Shown here in pieces: positions 37,657 to 45,977 of a DNA stretch of 64,000 nucleotides (its first letter is position 1; every line of letters starts with the position of its first letter). The stretch is taken from the NCBI RefSeq assembly GCF_902499335.1, contig NZ_CABVQK010000014.1:62001-126000 (forward strand). The letters run 5' to 3'. The position numbers were made by a program, and so were the translations under genes. This DNA comes from Burkholderia lata. GTDB taxonomy: Bacteria > Pseudomonadota > Gammaproteobacteria > Burkholderiales > Burkholderiaceae. The notes beneath the pieces are model-generated. The model made no database searches. It worked only from the letters and a program-made list of their open reading frames with translations, and was not told the DNA's origin.

Positions 37657-39336
37657 TTACGCGTTCACTGCCTGGCGCGCCGCATACACGCGCTCCTTGA
37701 ACGGCGCGATGCCGATGCGGTCGTACGTGTCGACGAAGCGTTCGCCGTCGACGCGCGATTCGACGAACGTGTCGATCAGCTTCGCGATCACGTCGGGCAC
37801 TTCTTCCGCCGAGAACGACGGCCCGATCACGCGGCCGAGGCGCGCGCCGTTCTGGCCCGTGCCCTGCTCGCCGCCGAGCGACACCTGGTACCACTCGGCG
37901 CCGTCCTTGTCGACGCCGAGGATGCCGATGTTGCCGACGTGGTGGTGACCGCACGAGTTCATGCAACCGGAAATGTTCAGCGACAGGTCGCCGAGGTCGT
38001 ACACATAGTCGAGATCGTCGAAACGCTGCTGGATCGCCAGCGCGATCGGGATCGACTTCGCGTTCGCGAGCGAGCAGAAGTCGCCGCCCGGGCACGCGAT
38101 GATGTCGGTCAGGAGGCCGATGTTCGGCGTCGCGAAACCGGCGGCCTTCGCCTTTTCCCACACCGCGAACAGGTCGCGCTTCTTCACGTTCGCGAGAATC
38201 AGGTTCTGCTCGTGCGACACGCGCAGCTCGCCGAACGAGTATGCGTCGGCCCAGTCGGCCACCAGCTCCATCTGCTGGTCGGTCGCATCGCCCGGAGCGA
38301 CGCGGTGATCCTTCAGCGACAGCGTGACGGCTGCGTAGCCGGCCACCTTGTGCGGCGCGACATTACGCTCGACCCAGCGCGCGAATGCCTTGTTCTCGAG
38401 CAGGTGCTGTTCGAACGATGCGTCGGTGTCGGCCAGCTTCTCGTAGACGGGCGGCTGGAAGTACTGCGACACGCGATCGACTTCCGCCTGCGTGAGCGTC
38501 GACGGGCCGTCCTTCAGGTGCTGCCACTCTTCCTCGACCTGCTGCGCGAACTTCGCGGGCGACAGCGCCTTCACGAGGATCTTGATACGCGCCTTGTACA
38601 GGTTGTCGCGGCGGCCGTAGCGGTTGTATACGCGCAGCACGGCTTCGCAGTAGGTGATCAGGTGCTGCCACGGCAGGTCTTCCTTGATCACCGCGCCGAT
38701 GATCGGCGTCCGGCCGAGGCCGCCACCCGCGAGGATGCTCGCGACCACCTCGCCCTGCGCGTTCTTCTTCAGGTACACGCCGAGGTCGTGGATCTGCACG
38801 GCCGCGCGGTCGTCCTTCGAGCCCGACACCGCGATCTTGAACTTGCGCGGCAGCCACGCGAATTCGGGATGGAACGTCGACCACTGACGCAGGATTTCCG
38901 ACCACGGACGCGGATCGATCTCTTCGTCCTGGGCAACACCCGCGAACTGGTCGGCCGTGATGTTGCGGATGCAGTTGCCCGACGTCTGGATGCCGTGCAT
39001 CTGCACCGACGCGAGCTTCGCGAGGATCTCGGGCGTGTCTTCCAGCTCGATCCAGTTGAACTGGATGTTCGAGCGGGTCGAGAAGTGGCCGTAGCCGCGG
39101 TCGTGTTCGCGGGCGATGCGCGCCAGCATCCGGAGCTGGTCGCTGCGCAGGTTGCCATACGGAATCGCGATGCGGTGCATGTACGCGTGGCGCTGCATGT
39201 ACAGGCCGTTCTGCAGGCGCAGCGGACGGAACTCTTCTTCGCTCAACTCGCCCGACAGCCGGCGGCGCACCTGATCGCGGTACTGCGCGACACGCTCGTC
39301 GACGATCGTCTGGTCGTATTGGTCGTACTGATACAT
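37657..39336 (-). CDS. cysI: Sulfite reductase haemoprotein (nitrite/sulfite reductase)
   Basis: It reduces sulfite to sulfide using sirohaem and a [4Fe-4S] cluster. The protein has 559 residues. The four cluster cysteines sit in CPGGDFC and GCMNSCGHHHVGN, the pattern of sirohaem reductases. RSNIQFNWIELEDTPEIL and NITADQFAG are substrate-side motifs. A cysJ flavoprotein is absent here, so electrons probably come from ferredoxin or an unlinked reductase, as with plant-type enzymes. It is the first gene of the minus-strand operon and faces cysB across 214 bases. A nitrite reductase role is possible but context argues for sulfite. Confidence 0.94.
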   Translation of the reverse strand: MYQYDQYDQTIVDERVAQYRDQVRRRLSGELSEEEFRPLRLQNGLYMQRHAYMHRIAIPYGNLRSDQLRMLARIAREHDRGYGHFSTRSNIQFNWIELEDTPEILAKLASVQMHGIQTSGNCIRNITADQFAGVAQDEEIDPRPWSEILRQWSTFHPEFAWLPRKFKIAVSGSKDDRAAVQIHDLGVYLKKNAQGEVVASILAGGGLGRTPIIGAVIKEDLPWQHLITYCEAVLRVYNRYGRRDNLYKARIKILVKALSPAKFAQQVEEEWQHLKDGPSTLTQAEVDRVSQYFQPPVYEKLADTDASFEQHLLENKAFARWVERNVAPHKVAGYAAVTLSLKDHRVAPGDATDQQMELVADWADAYSFGELRVSHEQNLILANVKKRDLFAVWEKAKAAGFATPNIGLLTDIIACPGGDFCSLANAKSIPIALAIQQRFDDLDYVYDLGDLSLNISGCMNSCGHHHVGNIGILGVDKDGAEWYQVSLGGEQGTGQNGARLGRVIGPSFSAEEVPDVIAKLIDTFVESRVDGERFVDTYDRIGIAPFKERVYAARQAVNA

Positions 39337-39439
39337 TCGGGGACCCCAGGGTTTTCGTGGTGACCGCGCGACGTCCTAGCCACGTCGCGCCCGAATCTCC
39401 GTTCCGCTGTCACCGCCCCCATCCGCTGCCGGGTGGATT

Positions 39440-39545
39440 GCTAATGACGAAAACAGATATCCATATTTGAAAAACTCCGGTGAATCGTAATAAACTCGCC
39501 TTATATTTCAAACGACTAAAAAATTCTGTTGATATGCGGAAGGGT
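39440..39545. promoter_or_regulatory. AT-rich divergent promoter region between cysI and cysB
   Basis: About 100 bases here are clearly more AT-rich than the surroundings (for example AAACTCGCCTTATATTTCAA, then AAAAAATTCTG). The region lies between the divergent cysI and cysB starts (39336 and 39551). A minus-strand promoter TTGAAA-16-TACGAT can be read for cysI. CysB binds such degenerate AT-rich sites, so control of the operon and autoregulation are expected. No exact operator is assigned. Confidence 0.55.
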
Positions 39546-39550
39546 TATAA

Positions 39551-40492
39551 ATGAACCTGCACCAATTTCGCTTCGTGCGCGAGGCCGTCCGGCAGAATTT
39601 CAACCTCACCGAGGCCGCCAAGGCGCTCTACACGTCGCAACCGGGGGTATCGAAGGCGATCATCGAGCTCGAGGACGAGCTGGGCGTGGAGATCTTCACG
39701 CGGCACGGCAAGCGCGTGCGCTCGCTCACCGAGCCGGGCAGGATCATCCTCGCGTCGGTCGAGCGGATTCTCCAGGAGGTTGAAAGCCTTAAAAGGGTCG
39801 GGAAAGATTATGCGGCGCAGGATCAGGGCAACCTGACCATCGCCGCGACCCACACACAGGCCCGCTACTCGCTGCCGGCCGCGATTGCCGAATTCAAGAA
39901 GCGCTTCCCGAAGGTCCACCTGTCGATCCTGCAGGGCAGCCCGACACAGGTCGCCGAGATGGTGATCCACGACCAGGCCGATCTCGCGATCGCGACCGAG
40001 GCGATTTCCGACTACAAGGAACTCGTGTCGCTGCCCTGCTTTCAGTGGCACCACGCAGCCGTCGTGCCGGCCGACCATCCGCTGCTCGAGCGCAAGCCGG
40101 TCACGCTCGACGATCTCGCGCAGTACCCGCTGATTACGTACGACGACGCGTTCGCGGGCCGCAAGAAGATCAACCATGCGTTCGCGCTGCGCGGGCTGTC
40201 GCCGGACATCGTGCTCGAGGCGATCGACGCCGACGTGATCAAGACCTATGTCGAACTCGGTCTCGGCGTCGGGATCATGGCCGACATCGCGTTCAATCCC
40301 GAGCGCGACCGCAACCTGCGGCTGATCCCGGTCGGCCACCTGTTCGGCAGCAACGTGACGCGCGTCGCGCTCAAGCAGGGCGCCTACCTGCGCGGCTATG
40401 TGTATACGCTCGTCGAACTGCTGTCGCCGACGCTGAACCGCAAGCTGATCGAGCAGGCGCTCAAGGGCGAATCCGAATCGTACGAACTCTGA
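39551..40492 (+). CDS. cysB: CysB-family LysR regulator of sulfate assimilation
   Basis: A protein of 313 residues with a LysR-type HTH near residues 17-40 (NLTEAAKALYTSQPGVSKAI) and the CysB-like N-terminus MNLHQFRFVREAVRQNFNLT. The effector domain has the family segment ATHTQARYSLPAAI. CysB activates sulfur-assimilation genes when O- or N-acetylserine is present. Its place divergent from cysI supports that role. Cbl/SsuR-type relatives are the alternative and cannot be separated by eye. It ends at an intrinsic terminator 18 bases after the stop codon. Confidence 0.92.
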   Translation: MNLHQFRFVREAVRQNFNLTEAAKALYTSQPGVSKAIIELEDELGVEIFTRHGKRVRSLTEPGRIILASVERILQEVESLKRVGKDYAAQDQGNLTIAATHTQARYSLPAAIAEFKKRFPKVHLSILQGSPTQVAEMVIHDQADLAIATEAISDYKELVSLPCFQWHHAAVVPADHPLLERKPVTLDDLAQYPLITYDDAFAGRKKINHAFALRGLSPDIVLEAIDADVIKTYVELGLGVGIMADIAFNPERDRNLRLIPVGHLFGSNVTRVALKQGAYLRGYVYTLVELLSPTLNRKLIEQALKGESESYEL

Positions 40493-40507
40493 GCGGCGTG
40501 TATAAAC

Positions 40508-40536
40508 ACGGGGGCGCACATCGCGCCCCTTTTTTG
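40508..40536 (+). terminator. Intrinsic terminator after cysB
   Basis: GGGGCGC (40511-40517) pairs with GCGCCCC (40523-40529) and is followed by TTTTTT. It ends cysB 22 bases before the next ATG. Confidence 0.85.
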
Positions 40537-40557
40537 CTGTCCGACGGAGAATTCCGC

Positions 40558-41715
40558 ATGACGCTTCCCGCCCTGTTGCGCCGCGCCGCCGGCACCGCCC
40601 TCGTACTGGCCTGCGCAGCCGCGCATGCCGACCTGAAGGTCGGCGTCGACCTGTCGTCGACCGGCCCGGCCGCCGCGATCGGCATCACGAGCAAGAACGC
40701 GATCCTGATGTGGCCGAAGACGATCGCCGGGCAGCCCGTGCAGGTGACGGTGCTCGACGACGCGTCCGACCCGGGCACCGCGGTGCGCAACATCCGCAAG
40801 CTGGTCGACGAGGATCGCGTCGACGTCGTGGTCGGGCCGAACATCACGCCGGCCGCACTCGCGGCGCTCGATGCGGTGGCCGCCGCGCAGACGCCGATGA
40901 TCACGCTGGTCGGCTCCGGCGCGATCGTCGAGCCGCAGGAAGGCGCGCGGACCTGGGCATTCAAGATGGCGCAGAGCGACCGCGCGATGGCCGACGTGAT
41001 GACGCGCACCATGTCGAACCGCGGCGTGAAGACGGTCGGCTTCATCGGCTTCGCGGACAGCTACGGCGACAGCTGGCTGAACGAATTCACGCGCTTCGCG
41101 GACCTGCGCAAGATCCGCGTCGTCGCGACCGAGCGCTTCAACCGCACCGACGCGAGCGTGACGGGCCAGGCGCTGAAGCTGATCGCCGCGAAGCCCGACG
41201 CGATCCTGATCGCGGGCTCCGGCACGCCGGCCGTGCTGCCGCAGCGCACGCTGATCGAACGCGGCTACAAGGGCCCGATTTACCAGACGCACGGGATCGC
41301 GACGCCGGAATTCATCAAGCTCGGCGGCAAGGACGTCGACGGCACGCTGTTCCCGACCCAGCCGGTGGTCGTCGCGCGCACGCTGCCGGCCGATCATCCG
41401 GCCCGCAAGGCCGCGCTCGCGTTCGTCGACGCATACGAGGCGAAGTACGGCGCCGGCACGGTCACGCAGTTCGCGGGCGACGCGGCGGGCGTCTACCCGC
41501 GCCTCGCCGACGCGGTCGGCCGCGCGCTGAAGGCTGCGCAACCCGGCACGCCGGCGTTCCGCGCGGCGCTGCGGCACGAGCTGGAACGCGCGCACGAGCT
41601 CGTCGTGCCGAATGGCGTCGTCAACACGAGCGACAAGGATCATGTGGGGCTCGACCAGCGCGCGAGCGTGATGGGGATCGTCAAGCAGGGCCGATTCGTC
41701 TACCTCAGTCAGTAA
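40558..41715 (+). CDS. Branched-chain amino acid ABC transporter binding protein (orphan)
   Basis: A periplasmic binding protein of 385 residues. The signal peptide ends near residue 22 (ACAAAHA). The mature chain shows the LivJ/HAAT-like fold: LKVGVDLSSTGPAAAIG, TVLDDASDPGTAVRNIRKLV and VDVVVGPNITPAALAA. Its ABC partners are not adjacent. The window contains livHMGF 16 kb away without an intact binding-protein gene, but a functional link is only a hypothesis. The ATG follows a GGAG ribosome site in the cysB-SBP gap; upstream frame extension runs into cysB. Confidence 0.88.
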   Translation: MTLPALLRRAAGTALVLACAAAHADLKVGVDLSSTGPAAAIGITSKNAILMWPKTIAGQPVQVTVLDDASDPGTAVRNIRKLVDEDRVDVVVGPNITPAALAALDAVAAAQTPMITLVGSGAIVEPQEGARTWAFKMAQSDRAMADVMTRTMSNRGVKTVGFIGFADSYGDSWLNEFTRFADLRKIRVVATERFNRTDASVTGQALKLIAAKPDAILIAGSGTPAVLPQRTLIERGYKGPIYQTHGIATPEFIKLGGKDVDGTLFPTQPVVVARTLPADHPARKAALAFVDAYEAKYGAGTVTQFAGDAAGVYPRLADAVGRALKAAQPGTPAFRAALRHELERAHELVVPNGVVNTSDKDHVGLDQRASVMGIVKQGRFVYLSQ

Positions 41716-41740
41716 CGTGCACGGCCGGCAACCGGGCAGC

Positions 41741-41769
41741 TTGCCCGGCGCCGGGATTTCGGACATAAT
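41741..41769 (+). promoter_or_regulatory. Promoter of tRNA-Leu(CAA)
   Basis: TTGCCC (41741-41746) and CATAAT (41764-41769) are separated by 17 bases, giving a sigma-70 promoter 42 bases before the tRNA 5' end. The first half lies within a CCGGGCA/TGCCCGG hairpin just after the preceding gene. Confidence 0.6.
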
Positions 41770-41811
41770 CCGCGTTTCGCCGCGCACAATCGCATGCGCG
41801 GCCAGGATCAA

Positions 41812-41896
41812 GCCCAGGTGGTGAAATTGGTAGACGCAGGGGACTCAAAATCCCCCGCCGCAAGGCGTGCCGGTTCGATTCCGGCCCTGGGCACCA
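41812..41896 (+). tRNA. tRNA-Leu, anticodon CAA
   Basis: An 85-base class II tRNA. The acceptor arms GCCCAGG (41812-41818) and CCTGGGC (41886-41892) pair perfectly, followed by discriminator A and an encoded CCA. The anticodon loop CTCAAAA gives CAA at 41846-41848 and reads UUG codons. A variable arm of CCGCCGCAAGGCG type is present, and the T arm contains GGTTCGATTCC. No intron or attachment-site repeat of its 3' end was seen elsewhere in the window. Confidence 0.97.
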
Positions 41897-41927
41897 GCAT
41901 TCTCGCAGCGTAATGCGCTGCGCCTCC

Positions 41928-41969
41928 CGAAACCCGCGCAAGCTCGCCGCTTCGCGGGTTTTTTGTTTT
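41928..41969 (+). terminator. Intrinsic terminator after tRNA-Leu
   Basis: AACCCGCGC-AAGC pairs with GCTT-CGCGGGTT around a short loop (about 41930-41961) and is followed by TTTTTTGTTTTT. It lies 30 bases after the tRNA. The rest of the 326-base gap (41716-42041) holds only the tRNA and its promoter. Confidence 0.85.
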
Positions 41970-42041
41970 TGCCGTGCGCCGCAACGCGCGCCCCGCGCAA
42001 CAGTCCAAGCATCATGAGGATGCGCGGCACGGAGGCACGCC

Positions 42042-42209
42042 ATGTCCATCCGCACGATTTCATCCCCGCTCTGCCGCCGGGTGCTCGCCGTGGCGCTGTC
42101 GCTCATGCTGGCCGGATGCGACGTACTGACCGCGCCGCCGGTGCCCGACTGGCCGGGCCCGCACGCGCCCTACCCGTTCCCGGACAGCATTCCGCATCGC
42201 ACCGAATGA
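42042..42209 (+). CDS. Small lipoprotein, 55 residues, unrecognised
   Basis: A short gene with a good ribosome site (GGAGG, 8 bases before the ATG). The product MSIRTISSPLCRRVLAVALS begins a lipoprotein signal peptide with lipobox LMLAGC, so Cys26 becomes the lipidated N-terminus. The mature part is 30 residues, rich in Pro and His (DVLTAPPVPDWPGPHAPYPF, then PDSIPHRTE). Asp at +2 suggests retention in the inner membrane by the Lol rule. It lies downstream of tRNA-Leu and convergent with the LysR gene at 42247. No family is recognised. Confidence 0.75.
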   Translation: MSIRTISSPLCRRVLAVALSLMLAGCDVLTAPPVPDWPGPHAPYPFPDSIPHRTE

Positions 42210-42246
42210 ACGCGCGGGATCGCCGCCTGCCGCCGCGCCTGCTCAC

Positions 42247-43149
42247 TCAGGCCATCAATGCCCGAACGAAGTCGAGAAACACGCGCACCTTCGCGGAAAC
42301 GAGATTGGACGCGTGGTGATACGCGTAGAGCGGAAACGTCTCGTCCGCCCACTCCGGCAGCAGCAGCACCAGCCGCCCGTCGGCAAGGATGTCGCGCGCA
42401 TAGAGTTCCAGCAGTTGCGCAATCCCCGCGCCGCCCAGGCACGCGCCGAGCAGCATGCCCGTGTCGTTGACCATCAGCCGGCCGGCGGCATCGAACGGCA
42501 CCACCTCCTTGCCGCGATGGAATTCCCATTCGAACGGCCGGCCCGTCACCGGATCGCGGATCAGCACGCAACGATGCCCGTTCGCGAGATCCCGCGGGTG
42601 CCGCGGTTCGCCATGACGCGCGACGTAGGCCGCCGACGCGCAGGTGAGCACGCGCGTTTCCAGCAGCAGCCGCGCACGGTATGACGACGGCTCCGGAATG
42701 CCGAACCGCACCGCCACGTCGAAGCCGTCGGCGACGAGATCGCCCATCCGGTCGCGCACGCTGATCTCGACGGACAGGTCGGGAAAGCTATCGAGAAACT
42801 CCGCCATCTTCGGCGCCAGCACATAGTGGCCGAAGGTCGCGTCGACGTTGACGCGCAGCCGCCCCCTGACACGCGCCTTCGACTGGCCAGCGTCGATCGC
42901 CGCGTCCTCGATACTGGCCAGCAGCGGCGCGACCGCCTCATAGAAGCGCCGCCCTTCGTCGGTGAGCGTGATCGCGCGCGCCGTGCGGTTGAAGATCCGG
43001 ATGCCGACGCGCTCTTCCAGCCGGGCGACGGCACGGCTCACCGCCGGCTGCGTCAACCCCATCGCCTCGCCGGCGCGCGCGAACGTACCGGCCTCGATCA
43101 CCGCCGAGAGCACGCCGATGCCGCTCAAAAGCCTGCTGTCGAATGCCAT
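42247..43149 (-). CDS. LysR family transcriptional regulator, divergent from an SDR gene
   Basis: A protein of 300 residues. The HTH is at about residues 18-40 (AGTFARAGEAMGLTQPAVSRAVARL), and the C-terminal effector domain ends LDFVRALMA. It is of the CrgA/DmlR-like subgroup by the start MAFDSRLLSGIGVLSAVIEAG. It faces the SDR gene at 43268 over 118 bases containing a TGATC-T-GATCA palindrome, so the pair is a typical regulator/enzyme unit. The ligand is unknown. Confidence 0.9.
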   Translation of the reverse strand: MAFDSRLLSGIGVLSAVIEAGTFARAGEAMGLTQPAVSRAVARLEERVGIRIFNRTARAITLTDEGRRFYEAVAPLLASIEDAAIDAGQSKARVRGRLRVNVDATFGHYVLAPKMAEFLDSFPDLSVEISVRDRMGDLVADGFDVAVRFGIPEPSSYRARLLLETRVLTCASAAYVARHGEPRHPRDLANGHRCVLIRDPVTGRPFEWEFHRGKEVVPFDAAGRLMVNDTGMLLGACLGGAGIAQLLELYARDILADGRLVLLLPEWADETFPLYAYHHASNLVSAKVRVFLDFVRALMA

Positions 43150-43171
43150 GAGACATACTTTGAGTCATTCT

Positions 43172-43182
43172 TGATCTGATCA
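43172..43182. promoter_or_regulatory. Candidate operator between the LysR gene (42247) and the SDR gene (43268)
   Basis: TGATC-T-GATCA is an 11-base perfect palindrome in an AT-rich stretch of the divergent intergenic region. Single-base spacing is short for a LysR site (T-N11-A), so it may be only half of a larger site. Confidence 0.4.
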
Positions 43183-43267
43183 TTATTCATTATTTTTATT
43201 CATCGAGGAAGCCTACGATTAGTCCTGTCGCCGGATCGCACGGCACTCACGAATCAAGGAGCAGGAC

Positions 43268-44005
43268 ATGAGCACATCGGAACAGGTCGCCCTCGTCACG
43301 GGCTCGTCGCGCGGCATCGGCGCGGAAATCGCCCGCCGTCTCGCCCGCGACGGTTTCAGGGTCGTCGTGAACTATGCGGGCGGTGCCGGCCCCGCGCAGG
43401 AAGTGGTCGACGCGATCGTCGCCGACGGCGGCACGGCCGTCGCGGTACAGGCGGACGTCGCCGATCCGGCCGCGGTGGCCGCCTTGTTCGACGCGGCCGA
43501 GCAGGCGTTCGGCCGGATCGACGTGGTCGTCAACAGCGCGGGCGTGATGAAGCTCGCCCCCCTCGCCGAGTTCGACGACGCCGCGTTCGACCAGACCGTC
43601 GCGATCAACCTGAAGGGTGCGTTCAACGTCAGCCGCGAGGCGGCGAAGCGCGTGCGCGACGGCGGCCGCATCGTCAACCTGACCTCGAGCGTGATCGGCA
43701 TGCGCCTGCCGACCTACGGCGTGTATATCGCGACCAAGGCGGCCGTCGAAGGCATGACGCAGGTGCTCGCGCAGGAGATGCGCGGCCGCGGCATCAGCGT
43801 GAACGCCGTCGCGCCGGGGCCGGTGGCGACCGAATTGTTCCTGCACGGCAAGAGCGCCGAACTCGTCGACCGGATGGCGAAGATGAACCCGCTGGAGCGG
43901 CTCGGCCAGCCCGCGGACATCGCCAGCGTCGTCTCGTTCCTCGCCGGCCCCGACGGCGCGTGGGTCAACGGTCAGGTCCTGCGCGCCAACGGCGGCATGT
44001 GCTGA
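43268..44005 (+). CDS. Short-chain dehydrogenase/reductase, FabG-like
   Basis: A classical SDR of 245 residues. The NAD(P) motif TGSSRGIG is at residues 12-19, VNSAG follows near residue 90, the catalytic Ser is in LTSSVIG and Tyr/Lys in YGVYIATK. Arg at the GxxxGIG region favours NADP. It resembles 3-oxoacyl-ACP reductases but has no fatty-acid neighbours; the LysR neighbour points to an inducible oxidoreductase. It shares a transcript with the next SDR, which starts 39 bases after its stop codon. Confidence 0.9.
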   Translation: MSTSEQVALVTGSSRGIGAEIARRLARDGFRVVVNYAGGAGPAQEVVDAIVADGGTAVAVQADVADPAAVAALFDAAEQAFGRIDVVVNSAGVMKLAPLAEFDDAAFDQTVAINLKGAFNVSREAAKRVRDGGRIVNLTSSVIGMRLPTYGVYIATKAAVEGMTQVLAQEMRGRGISVNAVAPGPVATELFLHGKSAELVDRMAKMNPLERLGQPADIASVVSFLAGPDGAWVNGQVLRANGGMC

Positions 44006-44044
44006 CGGGCCGCGTGCCGAGCCCCCTTTTACCGGAGATCGATC

Positions 44045-44944
44045 ATGAAGGAAGTCATTCTCGTCACGGGCGCGTCCAGCGGCTTCGGCCTGCTGACCAC
44101 CCAGGCACTCGCCCGCGCCGGCCATACCGTCTATGCGTCGATGCGCGAAAGCACCGGCCGCAACGCACCGCGCGTCGCCGCCATCGCCGCCTACGCGCAG
44201 GAACACGGCGTCGACCTGCGCACCGTCGAGCTCGACGTCGGCGACGACGTGTCCGTCGGTGCCGCCATCGATCGCGTGATCGCGGACAACGGCCGTCTCG
44301 ACGTCATCGTCCACAACGCCGGCCACATGGTGTTCGGCCCGGCCGAAGCGTTCACGCCCGAGCAGATCGCCCAGCTCTACGACATCAACGTCGTGTCGAC
44401 CCAGCGCGTCAACCGCGCGGCGCTGCCGCACCTGCGCCGCCAGGGCCGCGGCCTGCTCGTCTGGGTGTCGTCTTCGTCGGCGCGCGGCGGTACGCCGCCA
44501 TTCCTCGCCCCGTACTTCGCCGCGAAGGCCGCGATGGATTCGCTCGCGGTGTCCTATGCGGCCGAACTCGCCCGCTGGGGCGTCGAGACGTCGATCGTCG
44601 TGCCGGGCGCCTTCACCCAGGGCACGAATCACTTCGCCCACGCGGGCAAGCCGGCCGACGCGGCCGTTCAGGCCGCCTACGTCGACGGCCCCTATGCGGG
44701 CGTCGCCGAGCAGGCGCTGCAGGGCCTCGCCGCGCTCGAACCGGCGGACGCCGATGCCGGCACCGTCGCGACGGCGATTGCCGACATCGTCGCCGCACCC
44801 GCGGGCAAGCGCCCGTACCGCGTGTTCGTCGATCCGTCGCAGGACGGCGCGGAAGAAGTGTTCCGCGTCGGCGATCGCATCCGCCGCGAGATGTTCAGGA
44901 ACATCGGCCTCGCCGACCTGCTCGCGGCCCGCGTCGGCGGCTGA
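44045..44944 (+). CDS. Short-chain dehydrogenase/reductase, second of the pair
   Basis: An SDR of 299 residues with TGASSGFG (residues 8-15), VIVHNAGHMVFGPAE near residue 95, Ser in WVSSSSARG and Tyr/Lys in PYFAAKAAMD. GxSSGFG resembles the SDR group that includes retinol- and ketosteroid-type reductases. The C-terminal 60 residues extend the usual fold (DADAGTVATAIADIVAAPAG, then VFRVGDRIRREMF). It follows the first SDR after 39 bases, so both may act on the same unknown substrate. The end is convergent with the hydrolase at 44981. Confidence 0.9.
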   Translation: MKEVILVTGASSGFGLLTTQALARAGHTVYASMRESTGRNAPRVAAIAAYAQEHGVDLRTVELDVGDDVSVGAAIDRVIADNGRLDVIVHNAGHMVFGPAEAFTPEQIAQLYDINVVSTQRVNRAALPHLRRQGRGLLVWVSSSSARGGTPPFLAPYFAAKAAMDSLAVSYAAELARWGVETSIVVPGAFTQGTNHFAHAGKPADAAVQAAYVDGPYAGVAEQALQGLAALEPADADAGTVATAIADIVAAPAGKRPYRVFVDPSQDGAEEVFRVGDRIRREMFRNIGLADLLAARVGG

Positions 44945-44980
44945 TCCGCTGCGCGCCGGGCCGGCCGGCGCGCTTCGGCA

Positions 44981-45871
44981 TCAGTCTCGCTCGCAGAACC
45001 CGAGGATCGCGTCGGCAACCGCCGCCGGCGCCTCGCGCTGCGGAAAGTGTCCGACGCCATCCAGCACCTGCCGCGCGTATCTCCCCGCAAAGAACCGCTC
45101 GCGCCCGGCCGAACTGTCCGGATGATTGCAGGTGTCCGCGCCGCCGTGCAGCACGAGCGTCGGCAGCGCCAGCACCGGCGCGGGGTTCAGCCGCGCGTCG
45201 TCGTCGGCATAGGCCGGCGCGCCCGGGGCGAATCCCCACCGATGCCGGTACGAATGCAGCACGACGTCGATCCAGTCGGGCCCGTCGAACGCAGCGGCGG
45301 CCGCGTCGAAATCGCTGTCGCGATACCAGCCCGGTGGCGACCACGTGTCCCACATCAAGCGGGCAAACGCGCGGCGATCGTCGCGCAACGCCTGCTCTCC
45401 GCGCGGCGTCGCCATGAACCAGTGGTACCAATAGTTGCGCGCCTGCTGCAGCGACAGCGGCTGCCCGGGATCGTTGGTGCCGTACCCGACCGACAGCATC
45501 ACGAGATGCGATGCGGCGTCATCGCGCAGCCCGCACGCGTTCGCGACCGCCCGCGCGCCCCAGTCGTGCCCGACCAGTACGGGCCGCTCGATGCCGAGCA
45601 CATCGACGAAGTCGAGCAGGTCGCGCCCGAGCGCCGCGAGCTGGCCGCTGCGCGGCACGGATGCGTCGCAAAAGCGGGTCGGCGCAAAACCGCGCAGCGC
45701 GGGCGCGAGCACGCGGTAGCCGCGCGCGGCGAGCGCCGCGGCCACGGGCTCCCAGCCGACCGGGCTGTCCGGCCAGCCGTGCAGCAGCACAGCCACGCGC
45801 TCGCCGCGCGGGTTCCATTCGAGATAGGCAATGTCGAGCGACGCGGTCGTCGCATACGCATAGGTCGTCAT
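44981..45871 (-). CDS. Alpha/beta hydrolase, epoxide-hydrolase-like
   Basis: A hydrolase of 296 residues. HGWPDSPVGWEPVAAAL holds the oxyanion region. The nucleophile motif is VGHDWGARAV with Asp in place of Ser, as in epoxide hydrolases and haloalkane dehalogenases. The catalytic His is in GVGHFPQREAP near the C-terminus. The HGxP and GHDWG motifs favour epoxide hydrolase. The substrate is unknown. Divergent from the LysR gene at 45978 over 106 bases, which contains a T-N11-A dyad, so that regulator probably controls it. Confidence 0.88.
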   Translation of the reverse strand: MTTYAYATTASLDIAYLEWNPRGERVAVLLHGWPDSPVGWEPVAAALAARGYRVLAPALRGFAPTRFCDASVPRSGQLAALGRDLLDFVDVLGIERPVLVGHDWGARAVANACGLRDDAASHLVMLSVGYGTNDPGQPLSLQQARNYWYHWFMATPRGEQALRDDRRAFARLMWDTWSPPGWYRDSDFDAAAAAFDGPDWIDVVLHSYRHRWGFAPGAPAYADDDARLNPAPVLALPTLVLHGGADTCNHPDSSAGRERFFAGRYARQVLDGVGHFPQREAPAAVADAILGFCERD

Positions 45872-45903
45872 CGTGTACTCCGTTGGGTCGATCCGAGTGC
45901 ACG

Positions 45904-45918
45904 ATGGTAGGCTGCCAT
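45904..45918. promoter_or_regulatory. LysR-type operator candidate between the hydrolase and LysR genes
   Basis: ATGG (45904-45907) and CCAT (45915-45918) form a dyad with a 7-base spacer, and the inner T (45905) and A (45917) are exactly T-N11-A. It lies 32 bases from the hydrolase ATG and 59 bases from the LysR ATG. Confidence 0.5.
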
Positions 45919-45977
45919 TTCATCACGATTCACGGAGTATCATTGTTCATTATTCGAGTATTGCGTTGAATTGATCC

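Noticed and set aside
41812-42240. tRNA-Leu as an integration site for accessory DNA
   Set aside because: No integrase gene and no repeated copy of the tRNA 3' end were seen, and GC content does not change after it.
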